The translations under genes and the position numbers were made by a program. A DNA stretch of 64,000 nt from Pseudomonas sp. TH41 (GTDB lineage Bacteria > Pseudomonadota > Gammaproteobacteria > Pseudomonadales > Pseudomonadaceae): the NCBI RefSeq assembly GCF_016650695.1, contig NZ_JAEKFH010000005.1, positions 372,001 to 436,000 on the forward strand, in the 5' to 3' direction. The notes under the pieces were generated by a model. It was not told the origin of the DNA. It made no database searches and saw only the letters and a list, made by a program, of their open reading frames with translations. Of the stretch, positions 9,117-17,200 are shown piece after piece (positions within the stretch are counted from its first letter, which is position 1; the number at the start of each line of letters is the position of its first letter).

Positions 9117-10052
9117 ATGAATCTGAGCAAGGTCGACCTCAACCTTTTCATCGTCTTCGACGCGATCTACACCGAAGCCAACCTGACCCGCGCCGGGCAA
9201 ATTGTCGGCATTACCCAGCCAGCGGTCTCGAACGCCCTGGCGCGTCTGCGCGAAACCTTCAACGACCCTTTGTTCGTGCGCACCGCCCAAGGCATGGTGC
9301 CGACCCCGATGGCCCAGAACATCATCGGCCCGGTGCGCAACGCCCTCTCGTTGCTACGGGTATCGGTGCAGGAAAGCCGCATCTTCAACCCGTTGCAGGC
9401 GGTGAAGACCTACCGCATCAGCATGACCGACCTCACCGAAGCGGTCATCCTGCCGCCGCTGTTCCAGCGCCTGCGCCGCCTGGCACCGACGGTGATCATC
9501 GAGAGCTTCCTGTCCAAGCGCCGCGAGACCACCAAGGAACTGGCGGCCGGGCGTCTGGACTTCGCGGTGGATGCGCCCCTCAACACGGACCCGCAGGTGC
9601 GTCACGTCAAGTTGATGGAGGACCGCTATGTGTGTGCCATGCGCAAGGGGCATCCGTTGGCGGGCAAAGAAAAATTCAGCCTCGATGATTATCTGTCCCT
9701 GACCCACATTCATATCTCCAGCCGCCGTAGTGGTTTGGGGCATGTCGACCTTGCGCTTGGGAAAATGGGCATTCAGCGCAAGATTGCCCTGCGCTCCCAG
9801 CATTACTTGATGGCATCCCAGGTATTGCAACAGACCGACATGGTCATGACGGTGCCGGAACGCTTCGCCCGGCGTAATGATTTGCACGCCTTCAGCCTGC
9901 CGGTCAACGATGTGCCCCCTGTGGAAACCCACCTCTACTGGCACGAAAGCACTGACCAGGATCCGGCCAACCGCTGGATGCGCGAGCAGATGATCGAGTT
10001 GTGCCAGCAGGTGACGGCACATGAGAAGAAACTCGACAAACAGCCGGGTTGA
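9117..10052 (+). CDS. LysR family transcriptional regulator
   Basis: 311 aa. N-terminal winged helix (about residues 5-65; VDLNLFIVFDAIYTEANLTR, TQPAVSNALARLRETFNDPL) and a periplasmic-binding-like effector domain (about 90-300). The NDPLFVR motif and the YRISMTDL segment are typical of the NodD/LinR/PcpR-like group. It is divergent from the acyl-CoA dehydrogenase gene with 165 bases between, the classical arrangement for a LysR gene and its target. The effector is unknown. Confidence 0.9.
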   Translation: MNLSKVDLNLFIVFDAIYTEANLTRAGQIVGITQPAVSNALARLRETFNDPLFVRTAQGMVPTPMAQNIIGPVRNALSLLRVSVQESRIFNPLQAVKTYRISMTDLTEAVILPPLFQRLRRLAPTVIIESFLSKRRETTKELAAGRLDFAVDAPLNTDPQVRHVKLMEDRYVCAMRKGHPLAGKEKFSLDDYLSLTHIHISSRRSGLGHVDLALGKMGIQRKIALRSQHYLMASQVLQQTDMVMTVPERFARRNDLHAFSLPVNDVPPVETHLYWHESTDQDPANRWMREQMIELCQQVTAHEKKLDKQPG

Positions 10053-10067
10053 ACACAGATCAAAAGA

Positions 10068-10147
10068 TCAAAAGATCGCAGCCTTCGGCAGCTCCTACAT
10101 TGGAATGGGCTACACCCTGTAGGAGCTGCCGAAGGCTGCGATCTTTT
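10068..10147. repeat. Family B palindromic repeat pair
   Basis: Arms AAAAGATCGCAGCCTTCGGC and its complement around a short centre, after the LysR stop. The ATCAAAAG unit is duplicated on the left (GATCAAAAGATCAAAAGATC). Confidence 0.88.
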
Positions 10148-10152
10148 CGGCC

Positions 10153-10168
10153 TTGACGTAAACGTCAA
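10153..10168 (+). promoter_or_regulatory. LiuR operator upstream of liuR
   Basis: The perfect palindrome TTGACGTAAACGTCAA except for its central bases, 43 bases before the liuR start. It matches the operator pair ahead of liuA (TTACGTTAACGTAA), so LiuR most likely controls its own gene. The assignment rests on the shared motif and on known MerR-type control of liu genes. Confidence 0.75.
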
Positions 10169-10210
10169 CCTGACATTAGTTTAGCGCCATGACCTTATTC
10201 GAGCGCGCCC

Positions 10211-10600
10211 ATGAGCAGCCAGACCTATAGCATTTCCGACCTAGCCCGCGAGCTCGACATCACCACCCGAGCCATTCGCTTTTATGAAGAGCAAGGCCTG
10301 CTCAGCCCAGAGCGGCGCGGCCAGGAGCGCATCTATACGCCCCGTGACAAGGTCAGCCTGAAGCTGATCCTGCGGGGCAAGCGTATTGGCTTCTCGCTGG
10401 CCGAATGCCGCGAGCTGATTGAACTCTACGACCCCACCGGCGGCAATCAAAAGCAGCTGCAAACCATGTTGAACAAGATCGCCGAGCGCCGCGAACAGCT
10501 GGAGCAACAGATGCTCGACATCGAGCAGATGAAGCTGGAACTCGACACCGCGCAGGAGCGCTGCGCCCAGGCGCTGGAGCAGACGATCAAAAGCCTGTAG
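10211..10600 (+). CDS. liuR: MerR family regulator of leucine/isovalerate catabolism, LiuR
   Basis: 129 aa. N-terminal MerR winged helix (SISDLARELDITTRAIRFYE, RIYTPRDKVSLKLILRGKRI; about 6-75) followed by a dimerising coiled coil (about 80-125). No metal-binding cysteines are present, in line with an acyl-CoA effector. It precedes liuE and carries its own operator. The stop codon TAG is formed by the CTGTAG end of the following family A repeat, so the repeat defines the C terminus. Confidence 0.93.
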   Translation: MSSQTYSISDLARELDITTRAIRFYEEQGLLSPERRGQERIYTPRDKVSLKLILRGKRIGFSLAECRELIELYDPTGGNQKQLQTMLNKIAERREQLEQQMLDIEQMKLELDTAQERCAQALEQTIKSL

Positions 10601-10680
10601 GAGCGAGCTTGCTCGCGATGGTGGGTCAGTTACAACGATGTTGCCTGACACACCATCGCGAGCAAGCTCGCTCCTACAGG
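10594..10680. repeat. Family A palindromic repeat pair overlapping the liuR stop
   Basis: Arms CCTGTAGGAGCGAGCTTGCT and its complement. The left arm contains the last codon and stop of liuR. The centre GGGTCAGTTACAACG..TGACACACC is close to that of the copy at 54470, so both belong to the same sub-type. Confidence 0.92.
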
Positions 10681-10722
10681 GGGTTATCTCAGCATTCAAA
10701 CTATCAGTACAGGTCCAATCCC

Positions 10723-11622
10723 ATGTCACTTCCTACTCATGTACGCCTGGTCGAAGTCGGCCCCCGCGACGGTCTGCAAAACGAAGCGCAACCCATCAGC
10801 GTTGCGGACAAGGTGCAACTGGTCGACGCCCTGACCGCCGCCGGTCTTGGCTATATAGAAGTCGGCAGTTTCGTTTCGCCCAAATGGGTGCCGCAGATGG
10901 CGGGTTCCGCCGAGGTCTTCGCGCAGATCCAGCGCAAACCGGGCGTGACCTACGGCGCACTCGCCCCCAACCTGCGCGGGTTTGAAGACGCCATTGCCGC
11001 CGGGGTCAAGGAAGTCGCGGTATTCGCGGCGGCGTCCGAAGCCTTTTCCCAGCGCAACATCAATTGCTCGATCAGCGAGAGCCTGGAGCGCTTCCTACCG
11101 ATCATGGACGCCGCCAAACAGCACGGCGTAACCGTGCGCGGGTACGTGTCCTGTGTGCTGGGCTGCCCGTATGAAGGTAACGTCGCGCCGGAACAAGTCG
11201 CCCGAGTCGCTCGCGAGCTCTACGCCATGGGTTGCTACGAGGTTTCGCTGGGCGACACCATCGGCACCGGCACCGCTGGCGCGACTCGCAAGATGTTTGA
11301 AGTGGTGTCCGCCGATGTGCCGCGAGAAAAACTGGCCGGGCACTTTCACGACACGTATGGCCAGGCCATGGCCAACATCTACGCCAGCCTGCTGGAGGGC
11401 ATCTCGGTGTTTGACAGCTCCATCGCCGGCCTGGGCGGCTGCCCGTACGCCAAGGGCGCCAGCGGTAATGTTGCCACCGAAGACGTGGTTTACCTGCTCA
11501 ATGGCCTGGGCATCAAGACCGGAATCGACCTGGACGCATTGATTCTCGCCGGCCAGCAAATTTGCTCCGTGCTAGGCCGACCAACGGGTTCGCGCGTGGC
11601 CAAGGCACGTAGCGCACAGTGA
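10723..11622 (+). CDS. liuE: Hydroxymethylglutaryl-CoA lyase, LiuE/MvaB
   Basis: 299 aa, standard length. It splits 3-hydroxy-3-methylglutaryl-CoA into acetoacetate and acetyl-CoA, the last step of leucine breakdown. The start is ATG at 10723 (MSLPTHVRLVEVGPRDGLQN); the frame upstream is only repeat-derived. Key features are the metal-site Asp in VGPRDGLQNE, the HFHDTYGQA motif with metal-binding His residues, and the catalytic Cys region GLGGCPYAKGASGN. It lies after liuR and just upstream of the CrcY RNA, apart from liuABCD. Confidence 0.96.
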   Translation: MSLPTHVRLVEVGPRDGLQNEAQPISVADKVQLVDALTAAGLGYIEVGSFVSPKWVPQMAGSAEVFAQIQRKPGVTYGALAPNLRGFEDAIAAGVKEVAVFAAASEAFSQRNINCSISESLERFLPIMDAAKQHGVTVRGYVSCVLGCPYEGNVAPEQVARVARELYAMGCYEVSLGDTIGTGTAGATRKMFEVVSADVPREKLAGHFHDTYGQAMANIYASLLEGISVFDSSIAGLGGCPYAKGASGNVATEDVVYLLNGLGIKTGIDLDALILAGQQICSVLGRPTGSRVAKARSAQ

Positions 11623-11631
11623 GGCGTCGGG

Positions 11632-11674
11632 GTGTTACCGCTGCCTCCGGAACGTGGGCACAAGCGAGTAACAC
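11632..11674 (+). promoter_or_regulatory. Candidate CbrB upstream activating site of crcY
   Basis: Inverted repeat GTGTTAC-(29 bases)-GTAACAC, centred about 100 bases upstream of the sigma-54 promoter. CbrB is the enhancer-binding protein that drives CrcZ/CrcY synthesis, and spaced TTAC/GTAA half sites are described for it. The dyad is seen directly; CbrB binding is inferred. Confidence 0.6.
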
Positions 11675-11754
11675 GGAAACAAATTGTCGGGATTTAGCTG
11701 AGCGAAAAAACCTACAAAAACATAAATAGCTGATTTTAAAGGACTTTTAAAAGT

Positions 11755-11770
11755 TGGCACGGCTTCTGCT
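11755..11770 (+). promoter_or_regulatory. Sigma-54 (RpoN) -24/-12 promoter of crcY
   Basis: TGGCACGGCTTCTGCT carries GG at 11756-11757 and GC at 11768-11769 with the obligatory 10 bases between them. Transcription should begin near 11781. Confidence 0.9.
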
Positions 11771-11780
11771 ATCTCTATGG

Positions 11781-12170
11781 CATAACAAGAACAAAAAAAG
11801 CAGCAAGCCCTAATAAAAATAAGACGTAACGACTCTGACATAACAAAAACAACACGGCAGAGACGCAGCTAACAGATTTTTTTGGAGAAGGTGTGCTTTT
11901 CAGGGTGCTTTTCGAAGTAACCCGCAACCGGGCAGAGAACAATAAAACTACCCTCAGGTAGCTCCCGAACTGGTTGGATCGCTCAGCGAAAAAGCAGATC
12001 AGCGCTCAAAAAAATACGTTTGCTCTTGATCCCGGATGGGGATCGATAAAAACAGCGGTAAAGGGTCACGGTCACTAAAAACAAAAACAGACCGCCCCTC
12101 AATAATAAAAAAAGAGCACGCGCAACGACAAAATTAAAGGGGAGCTTCGGCTCCCCTTTGTGCTTTCTGG
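11781..12170 (+). ncRNA. crcY: CrcY-type small RNA, antagonist of Hfq/Crc catabolite repression
   Basis: About 390 nt RNA between a sigma-54 promoter and a strong terminator. It has at least six A-rich AAnAAnAA motifs, the sites by which CrcZ/CrcY sequester Hfq: around 11784-11794, 11812-11822, 11842-11854, 11938-11947, 12077-12089 and 12101-12113. The terminator stem AAAGGGGAGC-TTCG-GCTCCCCTTT is the one I know from this RNA family. Location directly downstream of the HMG-CoA lyase gene matches crcY of P. putida; crcZ lies after cbrB instead. The ends are inferred from the promoter and terminator. Confidence 0.88.
12136..12159 (+). terminator. Rho-independent terminator of crcY
   Basis: Ten-base-pair stem AAAGGGGAGC / GCTCCCCTTT with a TTCG tetraloop, followed by GTGCTTTCT. 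Confidence 0.9.
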
Positions 12171-12192
12171 CATTCAGCATTTACCTCCCCCA

Positions 12193-12292
12193 TGTAGGAG
12201 CGAGCTTGCTCGCGAAGAACTCAAGGGCACCGCGTTGATCCAGAATGCACGCGTTATCGTTGACGTTTTTCGCGAGCAAGCTCGCTCCTACA
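12193..12292. repeat. Family A palindromic repeat pair
   Basis: Arms TGTAGGAGCGAGCTTGCTCG and its complement around about 50 bases that include ACGCGTTATCGTTGACG, a centre shared with the copies at 17079, 28541 and 30937. It lies between crcY and the convergent acyl-CoA synthetase gene. Confidence 0.92.
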
Positions 12293-12302
12293 GAAGGTCT
12301 CT

Positions 12303-14000
12303 TCAGACCTGTTTGCTACGCAATTCCTCGATACTGATTTCCCGCATCCTGAATTTCTGGATCTTGCCCGTCACGGTCATTGGAAACTCCTCGACGAACT
12401 TGAAGTAACGCGGTGTCTTGAAGTGCGCAATGCGTTCTTTACACCAGGTTTGCAGCTCCTGCTCGGTGGCGCTATGGCCCGGGTGGAATTTGATCCAGGC
12501 GACAATCTCTTCGCCATAGCGCGAACACGGAATTCCGATCACTTGCACATCCGCCACGGCCGGGTGGGTAAAGAAGAACTCTTCCAGCTCCCGCGGGTAA
12601 ATATTCTCGCCACCGCGGATGATCATGTCCTTGTTCCGGCCCGCAATGCGCACGTAGCCTTCGTCGCACATGCTCGCCAAATCGCCGGTGTGCATCCAGC
12701 CTGCCTGATCGATGGCTTCCGCGGTGCCTTGCGGGTTGTTCCAGTAACCGAGCATCACGCTATAACCGCGGGTACACAGTTCGCCAATGGTGCCACGCGG
12801 TACAAGGTTGCCCGCCTCGTCAATGATCTTGCTTTCGAGTTGCGGCTGAGTCCGGCCGACGGTAGTGACGCGCAGCTCCAGCTCGTCTGACGGACCGGTC
12901 TGTAAAGACACCGGACTTGTTTCCGTCATGCCGTAGGCAATCTGCACTTCGTTCATGTGCATTTCGCTGATGACCCGACGCATCACTTCGATCGGACAGG
13001 TTGCGCCGGCCATGATCCCGGTACGCAGGTTCGACAGATCGAATTCCCCGCGCTTGGGCTGATCAAGCATGGCGATGAACATGGTCGGCACGCCATACAG
13101 CGCCGTGGCCTTCTCTTCGGCGGCGGTGCTCAGGGTCAGCAGCGGATCGAACGCATCGTTGGGGTAAATCATCGTGCTGCCGTGGGTGATGCAACCAAGG
13201 TTGCCCATGACCATGCCAAAGCAGTGATATAGCGGCACCGGAATCACCAACCGATCATTGGCGGTCAGGCCAAGGCTTTCGCCCACCATGTAACCGTTGT
13301 TGAGAATGTTGTAGTGACTGAGCGTCGCGCCCTTCGGGAAACCCGTGGTGCCGGAGGTGTACTGGATGTTCACCGGTTGGTCGAAGTGCAGGCTGTCCTG
13401 ACGTTCGCGCAATTGCTCGGTTGACACGCTGGCGGCCAGATCGGCCAATTGCGACCAGGGCAAGAAGCCTGACGGCGGTTGCGCATCGAGGCTGATAACG
13501 CCGCGCAGCTCCGGCAGCCGTTCACAGTGCAACTTTCCGATGGATTGCTCAGCCAGCTCAGGCACCAGCCCTTGGAGCATGCCGTGATAGTTGGAGGTTT
13601 TGAAGGCGCCGGCGCAGACCAGCCACTGGCAACCGGATTGCTTCAAGGCGTATTCAAGTTCCGAACTGCGATAAGCCGGATTGATGTTGACCAGAATCAC
13701 ACCGATTTTTGCGCTGGCAATCTGGCTGATACACCACTGGGCGCAGTTAGGGGCCCAGATGCCGAGGCGGTCGCCGGTCTGCAAACCCAGCGACAACAAG
13801 GCTCTGGCGTGCAGAGCCACCGCGTCGGACAGCTCCTGCCACGTGTAGCGCAACTGTTGATGGCGCACGACCAGCGCCTCTCCGTTCGGGTACTGCGCGA
13901 CCGTGTTATCGAAGGCCTGACCGATGGTCATCGCCAGTAACGCTTTCTCCTGGGAACCACGGGTATAGCTGCGCTGCGGGCTTGCACTGGGTTGATCCAT
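12303..14000 (-). CDS. AMP-binding acyl-CoA synthetase
   Basis: 565 aa member of the ANL superfamily; activates a carboxylic acid to its CoA thioester through an acyl-adenylate. P-loop-like motif QYTSGTTGFPKGATLSHYN (about residue 205), the GMTETSP motif, MHTGDLASM, GRNKDMIIRGGENIYP and the C-terminal catalytic Lys in TVTGKIQKFRM are all present. AGGGG lies 6 bases before the ATG. It is divergent from liuA and embedded in the liu locus, so isovalerate or another short/medium branched acid is a reasonable substrate guess, but the sequence does not fix this. Confidence 0.9.
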   Translation of the reverse strand: MDQPSASPQRSYTRGSQEKALLAMTIGQAFDNTVAQYPNGEALVVRHQQLRYTWQELSDAVALHARALLSLGLQTGDRLGIWAPNCAQWCISQIASAKIGVILVNINPAYRSSELEYALKQSGCQWLVCAGAFKTSNYHGMLQGLVPELAEQSIGKLHCERLPELRGVISLDAQPPSGFLPWSQLADLAASVSTEQLRERQDSLHFDQPVNIQYTSGTTGFPKGATLSHYNILNNGYMVGESLGLTANDRLVIPVPLYHCFGMVMGNLGCITHGSTMIYPNDAFDPLLTLSTAAEEKATALYGVPTMFIAMLDQPKRGEFDLSNLRTGIMAGATCPIEVMRRVISEMHMNEVQIAYGMTETSPVSLQTGPSDELELRVTTVGRTQPQLESKIIDEAGNLVPRGTIGELCTRGYSVMLGYWNNPQGTAEAIDQAGWMHTGDLASMCDEGYVRIAGRNKDMIIRGGENIYPRELEEFFFTHPAVADVQVIGIPCSRYGEEIVAWIKFHPGHSATEQELQTWCKERIAHFKTPRYFKFVEEFPMTVTGKIQKFRMREISIEELRSKQV

Positions 14001-14041
14001 GACGACCCCTATTGTCTTTATTAGTGGGTGTTACGGCGGCC

Positions 14042-14137
14042 CCCTGTAGGAGCGGGCTTGCTCGCGAAAGCTCCGGATCAATCGACATTAATGTTGAATG
14101 ACAAACCGCTTTCGCGAGCAAGCCCGCTCCCACAGGG
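14042..14137. repeat. Family A palindromic repeat pair (GCGGGC variant)
   Basis: Arms CCCTGTAGGAGCGGGCTTGC and near-complement ending CCCGCTCCCACAGGG. It lies in the divergent region between the acyl-CoA synthetase gene and liuA, upstream of the LiuR operators. Confidence 0.9.
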
Positions 14138-14177
14138 TTGGCTCGCCTTATATGAACTGGCTCTACTCTCGCTTAAG

Positions 14178-14193
14178 TTGACGTTAACGTAAA
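14178..14193 (+). promoter_or_regulatory. LiuR operator 1 upstream of liuA
   Basis: TTGACGTTAACGTAAA, a palindrome around GTTAAC, 44 bases upstream of a second copy. The same motif precedes liuR. Confidence 0.75.
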
Positions 14194-14199
14194 GGGTGA

Positions 14200-14235
14200 T
14201 TGACAGCCATTCGTCACAGGCTTACGTTAACGTAA
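14200..14235 (+). promoter_or_regulatory. Candidate liuA promoter with LiuR operator 2
   Basis: TTGACA at 14200-14205, then 17 bases and TACGTT at 14223-14228, which lies inside the perfect palindrome TTACGTTAACGTAA (14222-14235). An operator over the -10 region would let LiuR block the promoter until an acyl-CoA releases or remodels it. The operator is clear; the promoter boxes are a suggestion. Confidence 0.6.
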
Positions 14236-14291
14236 AGGTGAGAGCCAAATCACTGCCCTCCCCGCCCTACAAAAAAGCCAAAAGGTGCCCC

Positions 14292-15455
14292 ATGAGCTAT
14301 CCATCCCTGAACTTTGCCCTCGGTGAAACCATCGACATGCTGCGCGATCAGGTCCAGTCCTTCGTCGCTAAAGAGATCGCCCCGCGCGCGGCTCAGATCG
14401 ACATCGACAACCTGTTCCCCGCCGACCTGTGGCGTAAATTCGGCGATATGGGCCTGCTGGGCGTGACCGTTCCGGAAGAGTACGGCGGCGCTGGCCTGGG
14501 TTACCTGGCCCACGTGGTGATCATGGAAGAAATCAGCCGCGGCTCGGCCTCGGTCGCCCTGTCCTACGGCGCTCACTCCAATCTTTGCGTCAATCAGATC
14601 AACCGCAACGGCAATCACGAACAGAAAACCAAATACCTGCCGAAGCTGATCAGCGGCGAGCACATCGGTGCGCTGGCCATGAGCGAGCCGAATGCCGGTT
14701 CCGACGTGGTGTCGATGAAACTGCGCGCTGATAAACGTGGCGATCACTACGTCCTCAATGGCAGCAAAACCTGGATCACCAACGGCCCGGACGCTAACAC
14801 CTATGTGATCTACGCCAAGACAGACCTGGAAAAAGGCCCGCACGGCATCACCGCCTTCATCGTTGAACGTGATTCCAAAGGCTTCACCCGCAGCAACAAG
14901 TTCGACAAACTCGGCATGCGCGGTTCAAACACCTGCGAGCTGTTTTTCGATGACGTCGAAGTGCCGGAAGAAAACATTCTCGGCGCGCTTAACGGCGGCG
15001 TGAAAGTGCTGATGAGCGGTCTCGATTACGAACGCGTTGTTCTTTCGGGTGGCCCGACCGGGATCATGCAGGCCTGCATGGACTTGATCGTTCCGTACAT
15101 CCACGACCGCAAGCAGTTCGGCCAAAGCATCGGCGAATTCCAGCTGATCCAGGGCAAGGTCGCCGACATGTACACCCAGCTGAACGCCAGCCGCGCCTAC
15201 CTTTATGCCGTAGCCCAAGCGTGCGAGCGTGGCGAAACCACGCGCAAGGACGCGGCCGGCGTGATCCTTTACAGCGCCGAACGCGCCACGCAAATGGCCC
15301 TCGACGCGATCCAGATTCTCGGTGGCAACGGCTACATCAACGAGTTTCCGGCCGGTCGTCTGCTGCGTGATGCCAAGCTGTATGAAATCGGCGCCGGCAC
15401 CAGTGAGATCCGCCGCATGCTGATCGGTCGCGAACTGTTCAACGAAACCCGCTAA
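14292..15455 (+). CDS. liuA: Isovaleryl-CoA dehydrogenase, LiuA
   Basis: 387 aa, standard for this enzyme. FAD-dependent oxidation of isovaleryl-CoA to 3-methylcrotonyl-CoA in leucine degradation. The start ATG 14292 begins MSYPSLNFALGETIDMLRD. Motifs are AMSEPNAGSDVVSM, the catalytic Glu region GLDYERVVLSGGP (Glu in the LDYER position characteristic of isovaleryl-CoA dehydrogenase), IQILGGNGYINEFPAGR and YEIGAGTSEIRRMLIGR. First gene of liuABCD, 12 bases before liuB. Confidence 0.96.
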   Translation: MSYPSLNFALGETIDMLRDQVQSFVAKEIAPRAAQIDIDNLFPADLWRKFGDMGLLGVTVPEEYGGAGLGYLAHVVIMEEISRGSASVALSYGAHSNLCVNQINRNGNHEQKTKYLPKLISGEHIGALAMSEPNAGSDVVSMKLRADKRGDHYVLNGSKTWITNGPDANTYVIYAKTDLEKGPHGITAFIVERDSKGFTRSNKFDKLGMRGSNTCELFFDDVEVPEENILGALNGGVKVLMSGLDYERVVLSGGPTGIMQACMDLIVPYIHDRKQFGQSIGEFQLIQGKVADMYTQLNASRAYLYAVAQACERGETTRKDAAGVILYSAERATQMALDAIQILGGNGYINEFPAGRLLRDAKLYEIGAGTSEIRRMLIGRELFNETR

Positions 15456-15467
15456 ACGGAGCTGTCC

Positions 15468-17075
15468 ATGGCTATCCTGCATACCCAGCTCAACCCTCGC
15501 TCGGCGGAGTTCGCGGCCAACAGCGCGGCGATGCTCAAACAGGTCGACGCCCTGCACACCCTGCTCGCCCAAGTGCAGCAAGGCGGCGGCCCGAAGGCCC
15601 AAGAACGCCACACCTCGCGGGGCAAACTGCTGCCACGTGAGCGGATCAATCGTCTGCTCGACCCCGGTTCGCCCTTTCTCGAGATCAGCCAATTGGCGGC
15701 CTACGAGGTTTACGGTGAAGACGTTCCCGCCGCTGGCGTGATTGCCGGAATCGGCCGCGTCGAAGGCGTCGAGTGCATGATCGTCGCCAACGATGCCACT
15801 GTGAAAGGTGGCTCGTATTACCCGTTGACCGTGAAAAAACACCTGCGGGCCCAGACCATTGCCCAGCAGAACCGCTTGCCGTGCATCTATCTGGTGGACT
15901 CCGGCGGCGCCAACCTGCCGCGTCAGGATGAGGTGTTCCCGGACCGCGAACACTTCGGGCGGATCTTTTTCAATCAGGCAAACATGAGCGCCATGGGCAT
16001 TCCGCAAATCGCGGTGGTCATGGGTTCGTGCACCGCCGGTGGCGCCTACGTGCCGGCCATGGCCGACGAAGCGATCATGGTGCGCAACCAGGCCACTATT
16101 TTCCTCGCCGGCCCGCCGCTGGTGAAAGCCGCGACCGGTGAAGTGGTCAGTGCCGAAGACCTCGGCGGGGCTGATGTGCACTGCAAGATTTCCGGTGTTG
16201 CCGACCATTACGCCGAAAGCGACGAACACGCCTTGGCCATTGCCCGACGCAGCATCGCCAACCTCAACTGGCGCAAACTCGGCGAAGTGCAGCAGCGCAC
16301 GCCCATCGCCCCGCTTTACCACAGCGAAGAGTTGTATGGCGTGGTGTCGGCGGATGCCAAGCAACCCTTCGACGTGCGCGAAGTCATTTCGCGGGTGGTG
16401 GACGGTTCGGTGTTCGACGAGTTCAAGGCATTGTTCGGGACGACATTGGTCTGCGGTTTTGCCTACTTGCACGGTTACCCGATTGCGATCCTCGCCAACA
16501 ACGGCATCCTCTTCGCCGAAGCGGCGCAAAAAGGCGCGCACTTTATCGAACTGGCTTGTCAGCGCGGCATTCCGTTGCTGTTCCTGCAAAACATCACCGG
16601 TTTCATGGTCGGCCAGAAATACGAGGCGGGCGGCATCGCCAAACACGGCGCGAAACTGGTGACCGCCGTGGCGTGCGCCAAGGTACCGAAATTTACCGTG
16701 ATCATTGGCGGCAGCTTTGGTGCCGGTAACTATGGCATGTGCGGGCGAGCCTACGATCCACGCTTCCTGTGGATGTGGCCGAACGCCCGCATCGGCGTGA
16801 TGGGCGCGGAGCAAGCCGCCGGCGTATTGGTCCAGGTCAAACGCGAGCAGGCCGAACGCAGTGGCCAGGGTTTCAGCGCCGAACAGGAAGCCGAGATCAA
16901 GCAACCGATCCTCGACCAGTATGAGGAACAGGGTCACCCCTACTACTCCAGCGCCCGCTTATGGGACGACGGCGTCATTGACCCGGCGCAGACCCGCGAT
17001 GTATTGGCCCTGGCCTTGTCGGCGTCGCTGAATGCACCAATCGAACCGAGCCGCTTCGGCGTGTTCCGGATGTGA
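15468..17075 (+). CDS. liuB: Methylcrotonoyl-CoA carboxylase carboxyltransferase subunit, LiuB
   Basis: 535 aa beta subunit that transfers CO2 from carboxybiotin to 3-methylcrotonyl-CoA. It has crotonase-fold N and C carboxyltransferase halves with GGSYYPLTVKKHLRAQ, CTAGGAYVPAMADEA (oxyanion site) and the C-terminal GGSFGAGNYGMCGRAYDPRF segment. Works with the biotin-bearing LiuD subunit. It is followed not by liuC directly but by a family A repeat pair. Confidence 0.97.
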   Translation: MAILHTQLNPRSAEFAANSAAMLKQVDALHTLLAQVQQGGGPKAQERHTSRGKLLPRERINRLLDPGSPFLEISQLAAYEVYGEDVPAAGVIAGIGRVEGVECMIVANDATVKGGSYYPLTVKKHLRAQTIAQQNRLPCIYLVDSGGANLPRQDEVFPDREHFGRIFFNQANMSAMGIPQIAVVMGSCTAGGAYVPAMADEAIMVRNQATIFLAGPPLVKAATGEVVSAEDLGGADVHCKISGVADHYAESDEHALAIARRSIANLNWRKLGEVQQRTPIAPLYHSEELYGVVSADAKQPFDVREVISRVVDGSVFDEFKALFGTTLVCGFAYLHGYPIAILANNGILFAEAAQKGAHFIELACQRGIPLLFLQNITGFMVGQKYEAGGIAKHGAKLVTAVACAKVPKFTVIIGGSFGAGNYGMCGRAYDPRFLWMWPNARIGVMGAEQAAGVLVQVKREQAERSGQGFSAEQEAEIKQPILDQYEEQGHPYYSSARLWDDGVIDPAQTRDVLALALSASLNAPIEPSRFGVFRM

Positions 17076-17078
17076 TCC

Positions 17079-17178
17079 TGTAGGAGCGAGCTTGCTCGCG
17101 ATGGACGATAGCGCGCCGCGTTAATTCAGAAAACACGCGTTATCGTTGACATCCTTCGCGAGCAAGCTCGCTCCTACA
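17079..17178. repeat. Family A palindromic repeat pair inside the liu operon
   Basis: Arms TGTAGGAGCGAGCTTGCTCG and complement, between the liuB stop and the liuC ribosome site. It separates genes whose products act in one pathway and in one stoichiometric complex (LiuB with LiuD). Confidence 0.92.
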
Positions 17179-17200
17179 AGTGCCGTGGAGACGGACAAAT

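Noticed and set aside
14925..16937. Very long open frame antisense to liuA and liuB (670 codons)
   Set aside because: The sense strand encodes well-conserved LiuA/LiuB; the antisense frame is open because of third-position GC bias, and its product (His/Gly/Arg-rich) resembles no family.
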